From the NCBI RefSeq assembly GCF_000218685.1, contig NW_006763291.1:1139789-1203788 (forward strand): a stretch of 64,000 nt of DNA. Reading direction: 5' to 3'. A program made the position numbers and the translations under genes. Shown piece after piece: positions 51,401 through 62,283 of this stretch. Each line of letters begins with the position of its first letter. Within the stretch, counting starts at the first letter, position 1. The notes under the pieces are model-generated. The model had not been told where the DNA came from. It worked only from the letters and a program-made list of their open reading frames with translations, and did no database searches. The DNA comes from Serpula lacrymans var. lacrymans S7.9 (taxonomy: Eukaryota; Basidiomycota; Agaricomycetes; Boletales; Serpulaceae).

Positions 51401-54400
51401 TTGTTAGTGAACTTCGAAAACCACTCACTGCTCAAAGTAGAGATCGAACAATTGGTGCGCCACACGATCTCGATTCGATATAACATGGATCTCAATTGCT
51501 ACCACAGGTGTGCGGTTGAGGCGGCCGAGTTGCTGACAAGATTATAACTTAAAATGTGACTTGTGGCTAAGTATTGGACACACATACCTTCTGTACTCGC
51601 TGGGAAATCTTCTGGAGAGCAATACTTGCAATTACCCCCTGGCCCGACTGCAGTGGAGGCTGTGTCAAGAATACAAAAGTATCGCTTCTGTTCTTGTTGT
51701 ACAGTTGCAGGTTGTTGTCGCTACAATGAAGGCGGTATCCCGTCGTGCAAGGACGATAAGTAGACATTACTGAAGACGCGCTTGGCATAAAAGAACAAAC
51801 GACTACATTGTCGTCAACCTCTGGATCTTCATCCCAAGGAATCTTTCCTCGAATAAAGATGCCAACAGAAAAACGATCATCGGTCTCATAAATTCATAAG
51901 AAACAAGACTTGAACTAGTATAGTAGCGAGCTTACCTTCAACACCAACAGTTTCCTGTCGTACTGATCTGAGGCAATATGTAGATACTGGAAAAATGTTG
52001 CCAGTGAGTTGAGAGTTGATGAGTACAACCTCTGCATGGACAGTGGCCTATTCAGCTGTCGTTGTTCCAGGTCACGGGAAGACAAGATGTCAGATCGCAT
52101 CAAGGAATTCCACATGTATTGTTCCTGTTGCTCAGAGAGATCAAGCGTTGTGCTGATAGCATATTTCTGATGGGAAGTAAGAGCACCAAAGTCGAGGTGT
52201 GTCAGGTGAGAGCGAATGTCAATGGAGGGATGTTTCCGAGCGAATGAAAGAGCCATACTGAAGACTTCAAACTCGGACAGAGCGGTTTGCGGACTTTGAA
52301 GGAGCTGTACTACAAGCGCTTCATCCTCCACTGCAGAACCTATAACATCTAAAATGTGGCTGCGCTGAATAAATTGCTGCTTGAAGTCTTCCGCATCCCG
52401 AGCTAATATATCGAGAATAAATTCTTTCTCCGTAGGTGGAGGGGTAAGCAACCTATCGGGAATTTTAATCCTCCCTCCATCGACAGACTGAGAGTGTAGT
52501 GCATTGAGCTCCTGGCATTGGACACATAGGGCACCATCAGGACTGCTTCGAACCCACTTCTGATGCAAGGCAGATACTTTTGCAAGGCTCATGCTGATAG
52601 CAGTTAGTCAGCAAAAAAATTTATGCAGAAGAGGATATATACTTGTTATAAGAAGCAAAGTAAGTTGCTAGGTCCATCCTAGTTACATCCTTACCCACAC
52701 GTTCCTTATTCGGTGGATAGTCGTAAGGCTATGAGTTTAATTTTAAAAAATAGATATTGTAGGAGTTATATCATCATTCTGCTACGTACCTCATGTACAA
52801 GAGAGGGTACGAGATCTGGATCCCAGCAGACGAAGAATTTGTCACCTGATCAACATATTGAAGAAGGTATCATAAGTCAATAAGATGCAAATACCATCAA
52901 GATCACCTCCACTGCTCATTGCTGGGGCAGGCTGGTGTCCTGGCCGTCCTACTGTAGCAAAGACAATGCAATCTAGGAGGTGAGACAGGCTAGGATGATC
53001 CACTGCTCGAAGTTTCAAGCAGTCACCTGTCATGTAAGAAAATGATTACTCCGCCAAACACATAGCATATATTCTGATTACCTGGATGAAGACATGGATT
53101 TCTGACAACCAAGATATCTCCATTTATTGGTGTAGTCGCTCCTCCTCGGGAAGAAGTGATGCGGATTTGTACTTGACCTTCTTTGAGCACTCCATATGGA
53201 TCGCATACACCATAGAGCAACCTAGATTTATGTATAATCATCCGAGTTCTTGGCCGGTTGTTCTTCAGAAACTGGGCTACTTCAGCGTTTTGAAGAGCAC
53301 GGATTTCTTTGGAGACTGCAGGGCTATCCATACCATCTAGAAGAAGTCGCTCCGCAAGCGAATACTTCCCGAGGGACGACAAAAAATCGATTGCTTTGAC
53401 TGCATCGTGAGAGGCTCCTTCTATCCATTCAAAATATGCTCTTTGTTTTGCCTGAAACTTTTCATCCGATATTCCAAGACTGGAGAGCAGGACAACAATG
53501 TCGTTGTTAAGACGCCCAAACGAATATGGCTGTGAATAGCCAACGACAGAGAATGACTTGTCTTCAGTGGTAGAAAACTTTTTCATACTCTTGCGGAATT
53601 TTACGAGAAACTTCTTCTCTTCATCTAGTTTTGGATCGAGCATTAGAACACCCTTGTAGCCAAGGTACCTAAAAGGTGTCAGCTCGAATTGTTTCAGGTG
53701 TGTCAATCCAACCTGATTTGAAAAACAGTCGGCGTGTAGCGCTGATTTCGGAAAATTATGCTCTTCGCTTTACTGACTTGCACTGCAAATCGCTTGGCCA
53801 TAAGACCACAACCATCAGAAAAGACAATGTCGCCGACAGTAATGTCATCTATATCAGTAACCCATTTTGGATCGAGCTGAAGATCAACTTCAGCAGCTGA
53901 GAAGAGGAGACCAATTCGTTTGGCACCTGATGATTGATCCAAAAGGATTAATAATATAATATGGAAGGTTTTAAACGCACGTTTCGCTATATTCATGATT
54001 CTTCCAAAGTCTCCAAGCTTATAAATCCTAGCATCAAGCTCCTCGTCTGAATTTGCTTCGCGAAAAAAACACGTCCTACTGCGCTGTCATTTACCCTTCA
54101 TTATGTTTGAAGCAAGGAATAACAAATAAACTTACCAGCTGGCTATTACTGTGATGATAGAAGCGATATTGCAAACCATTCAAGAAAAGCCCTGCCTTCA
54201 TCAAGCGAACGATATACTCGGAGGTAACCTTCAGACTGGACTCTGGGAATCTCAGCTTCTCAAATGAGACAAGGATGAATTTAGATGGATCGTCTCCGTG
54301 CACGATACGGTTACCAGGAAAATCTTGCCATTTCAATGTTATAGCATCTGAAGTAAACTGGACAAATTTGCCGATGGTCGTTTGTCTCCGCCTATTGCGA

Positions 54401-54489
54401 CTTGGAGGGACCAGGACTTCAACTGGTAGCGTAAATTTCCAAGACTCTTGGTCTGGACGGGGTGACTTTCGAAGGACGTAGGGCTCCAT
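48491..54489 (-). CDS. RNA-dependent RNA polymerase fused to an SF1 (UPF1/ZNFX1-like) helicase, 17 exons
   Basis: Exons (high to low): 54136-54489, 53981-54083, 53713-53926, 53082-53668, 52895-53026, 52790-52845, 52643-52728, 51936-52593, 51588-51884, 51429-51532, 50396-51378, 50105-50338, 49959-50054, 49546-49903, 49366-49483, 48732-49310, 48491-48685. Every junction keeps phase, giving 1,717 residues without a stop. N-terminal half, cellular RdRP: 'YLGYKGVLMLDP', 'RNPCLHPGDCLKLRAV' and the catalytic 'SSGGDLDGDKFFVCWDPD' near 460. C-terminal half, SF1 helicase: 'IWGPPGTGKTT' near 1268, 'VLIDEASQITEP', 'VMVGDHVQLRPTV', 'QYRFPRELAEFPSQEFY', 'TIDSFQGRESDIVI' and 'RLNVMWTRARLGLIIIGD'. It would synthesise and unwind dsRNA for small-RNA silencing. 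Its tail is Ser/Pro-rich. A split into two genes is unlikely: the linker (51378-50396) is one long open exon. Confidence 0.92.
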
Positions 54490-54694
54490 CAGGGTGCTTC
54501 AACGACGGGACTGCGTTCCGTACTGCGGATTGGTTCGAGGATGGTGACTCATGGACCGTGCATGTCTGTTGATCCTATGATTCTAATTCTAACGCCCAAA
54601 CCAACTTCTCAACATTCCTGGGCGCCTGTTTTAAATGGTAAGTCATGCATACATATATATTAATCCAAGAGTTCCCACCTTCTTTGAACTCGAT
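54490..54694. promoter_or_regulatory. Bidirectional promoter, RdRP-helicase / P-loop NTPase
   Basis: About 205 bp separate the divergent ATGs (54489 minus and 54695 plus). An in-frame upstream ATG at 54635 could lengthen the NTPase by 20 residues; I prefer the internal Met just before the conserved P-loop region. No TATA is obvious. Confidence 0.4.
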
Positions 54695-55306
54695 ATGTCC
54701 AAGGCCTTATCTCCACTAAACATTTTCATCGTTGGGCCGTCCTGCACAGGAAAGACGACTCTTTGTAATGCACTGTCAAAAAAACTAGGTTTAAACAATG
54801 CGCTATTCATTAAAGAGGTGGCACGAAGTGTCATGCGGGAGCAAGGTTATACAAGAGCGGATGTAGGGAATATAGAGATGCAGAAGGCAATCATGACAGC
54901 ACAACTGGAGAGAGAGGATGGTGCACTCTCAGAGGCGGAAAGATTAGCTGGTCACATCATCCTTAGTGATAGGTCAGGTATTGACCCTATCATCTACGCC
55001 ACTCTAACTGCTCGAAATGAGAACGAAGGCCAACAGCATAAAAACCAGCTTATGCGTCTACCCATTTTCCAGAAAGCTTTATCCAAGTACAGGCAATCCA
55101 TCTTCGTACTGCTCGCGCCTGTGGAGGAATGGCTGGTGGATGACGGCGTGCGCAGCCTCGACGATAGCGCTCAGTGCGTTGAGACGTTCAGGAGGACGCT
55201 GGATGAATTAGGAATAAAGTACTACGAGATTGGTCGCGAAACAATGGATCTAATAGCGAGGGTTACGGCAATGATGGAAATCGTTGGTACTATGGCACGG
55301 CTCTGA
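54695..55306 (+). CDS. P-loop NTPase/kinase of the AAA_28 (NadR/Ttd14-like) type, single exon
   Basis: The 203-residue protein has a Walker A motif near the N-terminus ('NIFIVGPSCTGKTTLCNAL'), then 'FIKEVARSVMREQGYTRAD', a mid-region Asp ('HIILSDRSGIDPIIYATL') and 'YEIGRETMDLIARV' at the end. The layout is that of small nucleotide-binding kinases related to the ribosylnicotinamide-kinase domain of NadR. The substrate is unknown. The gene has no intron, unlike all its neighbours except MTase exon 2. Confidence 0.75.
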   Translation: MSKALSPLNIFIVGPSCTGKTTLCNALSKKLGLNNALFIKEVARSVMREQGYTRADVGNIEMQKAIMTAQLEREDGALSEAERLAGHIILSDRSGIDPIIYATLTARNENEGQQHKNQLMRLPIFQKALSKYRQSIFVLLAPVEEWLVDDGVRSLDDSAQCVETFRRTLDELGIKYYEIGRETMDLIARVTAMMEIVGTMARL

Positions 55307-55445
55307 GAAGATTTACTAGTAAAGTTAACACTTTATTCAGACGCACCTCGCTATACGATACTTGATATGTGGTACGGCTCTGAGCAGATCTACTAGTAAA
55401 GTTAACACTTTATTCAGACGCACCTCGCTATACGATACTTGATAT
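55292..55445. repeat. 77-bp tandem duplication covering the 3' end of the NTPase gene
   Basis: The segment from the last codons (GGCACGGCTCTGAG) through the 3' flank (CACCTCGCTATACGATACTTG) is repeated once in tandem with a period of 77 bases: AAAGTTAACACTTTATTCAG at 55321 recurs at 55398. The copies differ at only a few positions, so the duplication is fairly recent. The second copy of the stop region lies outside the reading frame. Confidence 0.9.
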
Positions 55446-55778
55446 GTGGTATGTTGTACACACATTGCAAACAAAGGAGATTACATGCTCGACCTCAACA
55501 TACCCGGGCTTCGTGAGAAAACGAAATAGGCTCAGCGGCTTTGACTGCAATCGCGTGAAACTTTTCCATCTTATCAAACTACCAGAATGAACATTTGGTA
55601 GCATCCGTTGTATCATAACACCCTCGAGTATTAGATAGACGCCCTTGTGCTTGGCTGCACTATTGTGAATCTCTAGCCGTGAGTCTTAACCGTGTATTCT
55701 CAATGTTAGCATTTAGGAAAATTTCTGCGCTTCAGTCACTGAACATTTAGATCTGACTCGGATTTCCTTGGGACCCAG

Positions 55779-57502
55779 ATGTCAACACCAACGATATCCC
55801 AACCCTTTATATACCTTCCGCCAACTTCCCATCTACCGCCCATCTCCCGTCTCGCATCGTTTACGGCTACCCAGCTCCTCGATGCGCTAGCCTACCTTCG
55901 CCTTTTATACAGTCCCGAAGTCCGAGGATCAAGAAGGAGGCGCAGGGATATTATTCCAAGTCCTCAGTCTCCTTTAACACGAAGCACTACTTTCGACTGC
56001 GAATCCGACACCGATCTTCTACGCTCGGATGCTTTCGAGCGTTCATATGCTATCAGATGGCTTACGGCTCTCATTTCAAGACATGAAATATGGGATGCTG
56101 AAGATGAGATAGATAAGGATGAAAGCACACACAAAACTCCAACGATGAGTATCACCGATCCATCATCGCTACTTCATGGAGAGGAGTCTCTGTCGAAAGG
56201 AATCGAGCAAATATTGCTATCGAAAGGTTAATGCAATATCATTGCCTCTAAATAATAAGCTAATCTTTGTATTTGCTTCATGCAGCTCCTTCATACTTTC
56301 CAAATCAAGCGGAAATAGAAAGACTACTTCAAGAAGCTGCCTCTCTTCTGGCTATATGCGCAGGAGCTGCAGCTGCAGGGACGTTCACGCGTACTTTTAC
56401 TTTTGGTTCTGATCACCCTTCACACGCGACGGTGGATGGTACGTTTCACCCTGGAAAGGTGGAAGTGCGACTAACTGATCTCCCCTTGGAAAACGACGAT
56501 TACAAAAGTGTGGGAGCACAGACGTGGGGAGGGGCTTGCGTGATGGCTGAGATGATCGCCGAGAAACCAAGTGACTTTGGACTGGTCGCAACATTAGAGA
56601 ACCACCAAGAAGTATGTCAAGAATGTCAAGGTTCCTGTATGGGACCTTCCACACAAGAGTTCCGCGTCTTGGAACTAGGTGCAGGGACCGGTCTAGTTAG
56701 CCTCACTATCGCCAAAGTGATAGAAAATTTACGCAATGTGGCGATGCCTTGCGGCGGGTTTCTTGGACAGAGGAAGAATACTATCATTGCCAGCGATTTT
56801 TTCCCGTCCGTTCTGGCCAATCTGCATTCGAATATTCTTACCAATTTTCCCTCTTCTGACAATGATCCTCGAAATTCATCATCCCCAGCGATATCTATAA
56901 CCAGCCGTTTCCTTGACTGGTCTGAATTTTTCAAGGCCACTTCAAATTCGTGCAACCCTACTGGCTTTGGGTCTGTGCACCAACTAGAAGATATCCTAGA
57001 CCGCCCCTTCGATCTCATTCTCGGCGCTGACATTATTTACGAATCCCAGCATGCGACATGGATAAAAACATGCGTTGAGACGCTCCTTAGGCGACCAGAA
57101 CATTATGTAACCTCTAAACATTCCATGGATTTGGCTTCTCAAGTTATGGATGAACCTCTAGAAAGCGGGAAGTACATGAATGCTAATCCCGCTATATTTC
57201 ACTTGATCATACCTCTTCGTCCGACGCACACGATGGAATCCAACACAATAGAGAAGGTTTTCAGGTTTTCACCATCTTTCGGCATCAACGATAAGAAGAT
57301 CAACGTATCGTGCCAAAGCACTGCACCATTTCTTAAAACTTCCTCTTCGCCGACCTATATTGCCTCTCCACATGAACCGGAGCTTGTTGTGCTCTCAAAG
57401 CAGACATTTTTCTGCGAAGCTAGCACCCGAGAAGTCAGTACCACCAGCGATGAAGTCGAATATGTGTACTACAAAATCGGGTGGGATCAAGAAGATGTTT
57501 AG
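55779..57502 (+). CDS. Family-16-type (METTL21/EEF2KMT-like) protein methyltransferase, two exons
   Basis: Exons 55779-56226 and 56286-57502 (59-nt intron) give 554 residues. A Pro/Ser-rich N-terminus and linker precede the Rossmann methyltransferase domain: 'SVGAQTWGGACVMAEMI', SAM-binding motif I 'FRVLELGAGTGLVSL', an acidic loop end 'IIASDFFPSVLANLH', and 'PFDLILGADIIYESQH' (motif post-II, D-x-x-Y). These are the marks of Methyltransf_16 lysine methyltransferases, which modify translation factors or chaperones. The domain has an unusual Cys-rich insert ('EVCQECQGSCMG') before motif I. The target is unknown. Confidence 0.85.
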
Positions 57503-57737
57503 AGGATATTCATGCGGTGCTAGGAATTGACGTTGTTAGACGTGATTTACACCTTGGTATTTGGACTTCGGAGAACATATATGTCACATTTAATTACTGT
57601 AGAAACTCGTCGGAACTTAGAGCAAAACAATTTGTCATGGATAATAACATCTTATTCTGCTTCCGCTCTCCTGACTATATACTCACAATGTGCCCCATCT
57701 CCTGTTACGTGTGTCCCAACTACCCATGGCGAGGACT

Positions 57738-58362
57738 TTAGTAGATATTGGCGTTATCGGTTGTCCACACCTCGTTCGACATCGAGTATAACGCCTCTGT
57801 GATAGTTCCAGGCGCATAGACAGATTGATATCCCACACGGATTCCAACTGCGGGGTCAACGACAGCCCACAGAAGTCCAGAACCTGGCACAGCGGCACCA
57901 ATATTTTGCGCCCCAGGTACCCACCCTGTCTGACTCGCGTAAACAGCTTCGATAACTTCGTTCCTTTCGTTTATGTAGTACACGCGGATCTGTCGTGCGG
58001 GGTAAAGATAAGTCTCGTGCAAAAGATTGTGCGATGTGTACACGGGGGAATAAAAATAGTCACACCTGCTGAAAGTCATTCCAGGTGGTCACTGCGATGG
58101 GCGTGTTGACACGTGGGTTCTCCGCGACGGCGAGAACGTCGTCCTTATATCCAGAGGACAACGGGCCATTCCCAGCTAGTTCGTGGATTCTACCATCCAC
58201 ATTTTGATAGTAGACGCGAGTGGGATTTCCACCTGTAGTGAGCTGGACAGCAGCGGAAGAGGAACCGTAGGTGTCGTAGTTGCAGGGAAGAATATCTGAT
58301 AGTAAACATGTCAGAATTAATAACTTGAGGGGGCAATTCAAGGAATTACTTTCGTATGACAT
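57738..58362 (-). CDS. Small putative beta-propeller-type (fucose) lectin, three exons
   Basis: Exons 58350-58362, 58066-58295 and 57738-57989 give 164 residues; exon 1 encodes only four residues plus one base. Repeats of the type 'TRVYYQNVDGRIHELAG' and 'IRVYYINERNEVIEAVY', each followed by a Gly-rich turn, resemble blades of Aleuria-type fucose-specific lectins. The length would give about three blades, half the classic six, so a dimer or another fold is possible. There is no signal peptide; fungal defence lectins are often cytosolic. The assignment rests on repeat pattern alone. Confidence 0.55.
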
Positions 58363-59347
58363 TATTATGGGGCTGACGTGCTGGTGGTGAGTTGCTCAAG
58401 ACTTATGGACCGGTACAGCTTGCCTTTCATATACTGCAGCGAGTCGCGTTAGGTCAGCCATTTCTTTGCTACGATGAGGCTGAATAATGACCATTTCATT
58501 TTGAAATATGTTGCCTTCTAAAAACGTTGTGTGGAGATGCTATGAGTAACCCGAGTATCCGTACCTTTGCTGCGGTCACGATATAGTTAGTTATCATTCA
58601 GTAGATGGTACTCTCCAGAAGGTCTCTTCCACGCAATAGACAACTCATACCCTACCCCACGGAGCTGGATAATATCGATCGGCCGCCAGGGCAACGTAGG
58701 AAGAATCTATGAGCCTAGTACATTCAATTTGGAATCAGTTTACTGACAAGGCGACAATCAGAACACTATGCACTTACTACGTATCCTGCTTGCTGATGTG
58801 ATACTACCATATGCCCTGATTAATATTTGACTACATTCTAAGTTACAATGGCTTATTATCACGCAGTAAATTGTACTCACCTTTGACGCATAGATTATTA
58901 TGGTAGATTTGAAAGAAGCTGCTTTGATCAAAAGCATGTTGGTGTTCTCAGTCAAACAACAAAGCGCAGCAATCAAAGAACATTGATTGTATCCTTCTCT
59001 GTCTCCTGATAAACCGGAATGGAACTGGTTCAATCGCGGCACTGTGCGAGAAGAATGATCTTATGCCATCAAGTTTTACCTGCCGCTTGCTGATTCTGCC
59101 CTATGCCCAGTTCACAATTCCTAAGACTGTTTGGTCGCCATCTCATTATGAACCGAACTATATCAGTTGCGAACCTTGAAATTTGAATGAATCCCTGCCA
59201 TATGTATTTGATCTGTAATGATGAATGTGCCGTGGCAGATATAATAACAAAATCAAAATACCGCACTCTGAAGTTCAGGTTTCTCGCAAAAAATATCAAC
59301 GCAAAGGCTGGCGCATACACATTAACGATTATGATGTTACACGACTT
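58363..59347. other. Intergenic stretch, nothing supported
   Basis: Only short frames without motif or splice support. It contains the presumed lectin promoter and the 3' flank of VPS29. Confidence 0.4.
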
Positions 59348-60178
59348 TCACCACACACTCTGCGCTTGCTGCGGTGTTGGACTACTTGGTATACTTTGAG
59401 GCATCACTGTGCTTCTAGGCGCTTCTCGTAGAGCCTCAGGTTCCTTCCTGTACTCGATCTTCTCAACGCGGACCTCGCCCTCGATCAGCTGGTACACATA
59501 TGTAACCACCACCGTCCCTTGTATATCCATCAGGGCGAAAGAAGGCGTGGGGTCGCTGAGTACACGCACAAGGTTGCAAACCCATGAATTAATATGCAGA
59601 CATATTACATTTTTGAGAAACCAACCTAGTTAGAGCCCCTGTCCAAGCACCCGTAGCTGATCCAGGGTTGACGAAGAAGCGCCCATCATATTCAAGAGCC
59701 TGGAATCTGGAAGAGAGTAAATATAGCAATGAGACTTCGCCTTCAAATACATACAGGAGAAACATACGTATGCGTGTGCCCTGAAACGAGGACGTCGACA
59801 TCCATCTGTCGCGCGATAGAGCTGAGCGAATCAAGATCCCCCGTTGGTATGCATTGGTGTCCGTGAATGACTCCAATCTTGATGGGTGAGTGTGCAACAG
59901 TTACAGAAAGTGGGAACGATGAATCCTAGCAATCATTGAAATATTGAGCGCAGAGCGGTAGAAGATTAGTGAAGATGACCAACCTCATCATAATCTCCCC
60001 GCACGACATGAACATCTGAAGCTACCGTCCGCAGGTAGTCATACGTTTCTTTATCACAGACATTGCCAGTACATAGTATTTGCTGTATTTTTCCCGGGAC
60101 AAGCAGTTTTCTGAATTTTGCGGGAAGGTCGTGGATACGATGTGGGATGTGCAGGTCGCCAATTACAAGGACCAGCAT
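59348..60178 (-). CDS. VPS29: Retromer subunit VPS29, four exons
   Basis: Exons 59984-60178, 59768-59925, 59626-59706 and 59348-59555 close to 213 residues. The metallophosphoesterase-like fold is clear: '[19 protein letters not shown]', '[18 protein letters not shown]', '[10 protein letters not shown]', '[14 protein letters not shown]' and '[12 protein letters not shown]'. '[12 protein letters not shown]' and '[19 protein letters not shown]' complete it. VPS29 is a scaffold for endosome-to-Golgi retromer sorting. A ~30-residue Pro/Gln/Ser tail beyond 'EYRKE' makes it longer than the usual ~185. It is divergent from MDM35, 240 bp apart. Confidence 0.95.
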
Positions 60179-60418
60179 GGTTAAACAGACGCGGGTCCGA
60201 GTCCGAGTCGCCCATCAGTATCCAATGGTGGCTGTGCATTCTGCACGCTGTGATGTCGTATTTGTGTTCGGTGGCAGATCTTACCCCCTGTGCTGTCCTT
60301 ATACGCGTTGCTTTCAAAAACTCTCACTCTGGGTGAAAATACCTTGGTGATAGTGAGGTTGGTCAGGGCTTCCAAAGGTCGTTTAACATCCCTTTTCCTT
60401 GTCCGTTACTAGCGACAA
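60179..60418. promoter_or_regulatory. Bidirectional promoter, VPS29 / MDM35
   Basis: A 240-bp interval separates two divergent housekeeping genes. It has no TATA, consistent with constitutive fungal promoters. No other element can be assigned. Confidence 0.4.
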
Positions 60419-60810
60419 ATGGCACACAGCCTTTCTCCAGAGTGCACACCGCTAAAACATGAATACGATTCTTGTTTCAATACTTGGTTTCAAGGCTACT
60501 TGGAACCCGCTGTAGCCGCCTCTGTCGACTCCGAGACACGCTCGGCTTACTCGAAACAAAAGGCAGAAGAGTTTGAGCAGAAATGTGGCAAGATTTGGGG
60601 CCAATATCGAGAATGTGTGCAGGTATGCCATGGTTCTGTCTAGTATGGCCATTATGGTTGATCGAAAATTCGCCTGCTTCGTAGAAAGCAGTAAAGGAGA
60701 AAGGTCTGGGAGAGTTATTGGAACAAGCTAGAGAAGAGAATCCTTTGAAGGAACCTCCACAACCCCCACCGGAAGTCGAAATAACGCAGTCGTCTTCATC
60801 ATCCACGTAA
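60419..60810 (+). CDS. MDM35: MDM35/TRIAP1 twin CX9C mitochondrial intermembrane-space protein
   Basis: Exons 60419-60622 and 60685-60810 give 109 residues. Twin CX9C motifs, 'CTPLKHEYDSC' and 'CGKIWGQYREC', flank a helix with 'CFNTWFQGYLEP', the diagnostic MDM35 layout. The protein is imported by Mia40 oxidation and partners PRELI/Ups proteins in phospholipid transfer between mitochondrial membranes. The tail is Pro/Ser-rich. Confidence 0.93.
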
Positions 60811-61260
60811 TTTGGCGTCATGGTTATCCAACATCACCATCACTATCGCGCGGTAGGACTACATTCTTTTACGAACTATCGGAATCCTAATATTTAAAAG
60901 AAACAGACTGCCTACACTTACAACTCATAACTCACTATAGCCATTATCAGGACAATCCAAGTCAAAAGTATGTATGTACTTTACAGTCAAACTTATCGCC
61001 CCACTCTACTCCACTATTTATTGCTGGCTCTAAGAATATAAGGATTATTCGTTCTTATTTGTTCCACGACAAGGGGCGTGTTTTTCTTCGCAAAATGTAC
61101 ATCAACGGTATGAAGTTGAAGTACAGGCTCGAGATTTCATAAGGAAGCCCCAGGAAGAGCCATTAGCATTAATACTGTACGCATCCATACCGCCGTCGCC
61201 TCCTCTGAGGGCCGTTCTATGAGTTGCCAAAATGGCTGAACATAGTATGTGGTTTGCAAT

Positions 61261-61569
61261 CTATCCTTTCTTCGTTTTCTTGCTCTCGACGAACAACACG
61301 CGTGCCTTAACTATACCACGCGAATCCGAAAAAAAAGCACTTAGCGATATATAATAAAGTGGCTATTTAATACACGTACCTTTAGGATCGTACTTCACTG
61401 CCGCCAGTTTTGGCCCTTGACGCAAGCGTTGGGTTGTGTAGAAAAACCCAGTTTGTGCGGTGGATATGAGTCGCACTATGATGGTTCTGAGAAAAACTGC
61501 ATGAGAATAATTCCACAGTGAATAAAAGGAGAAGACTGATGTGTACCTTGCTTTGGACTTCCCTGCCAT
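61261..61569 (-). CDS. MRPL39: Mitochondrial ribosomal protein bL33m, three exons
   Basis: Exons 61547-61569, 61380-61486 and 61261-61310 join in phase to 59 residues, the expected size. 'ARTIIVRLISTAQTGFFYTT' without the acceptor shift, then 'QRLRQGPKLAAVKYDPK' and 'VLFVESKKTKKG', is the L33 signature. It is a basic protein of the large mitoribosomal subunit and lacks the Cys pairs of zinc-binding bacterial L33. Both junctions cut conserved codons. Confidence 0.92.
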
Positions 61570-62283
61570 AGCGAAAAAGAGAGCGGGTTGGTAAAGTCAA
61601 CGATATCTAGACAGTGCCACGATTTACGCGAGCTAAGCCTGAGGTTTACATAATATATAGCAAACCTCCAATCCGAACTTGGAAACCACCTAGTGGATAG
61701 TATTTACTTATTATCCATAAACCTCTATTCCAATCACGATGCCATCCGTATCATAACCAAACATGTGGTAGGGTGATCTTGGCAAGATATCATATCAATA
61801 GGCTTTTGGATTTCATGATGTCACTCTGCAGTCCTTGACTTCCAGTGGTCGAACATTTCTGTATTCAGGTTACTCGACTTTCCACCTGGCCAGTAAAGCG
61901 ATGGTCTTATAAGAACAAGTACTTGGAAACCGTTTTTTAATCAAAGCGAACGACAACATTGAAGTATATCCCATAAACATCATCCTGATACCATGTCTCG
62001 GTTTTTCCCAGATGACACCATGTTCGAGCTCTCTGGCGCTCACCATTTGGGAAGATGGCGCGGCACGACCTCAACGTGTCCAAGGAGCGTCATGAAAATG
62101 TGCCAGTGGACGCATGGTCAACATGGCTAAAACTGAGTCTACAAGAGTGCTGAAGGTCTTCTTTCCTCTTTCCCCACCCCGAGTCCACGCGACTGCTGTT
62201 CCATCCCATCTACATTCTTAACTTCGCAGAAATTGAAATCTCCAGACATACCATCACATACAGGATTCTTTCTGGGTTTCTAG
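61570..62283. other. Intergenic stretch upstream of the NLR
   Basis: No supported coding sequence or repeat; it presumably includes divergent promoters of bL33m and the NLR gene. Confidence 0.4.
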
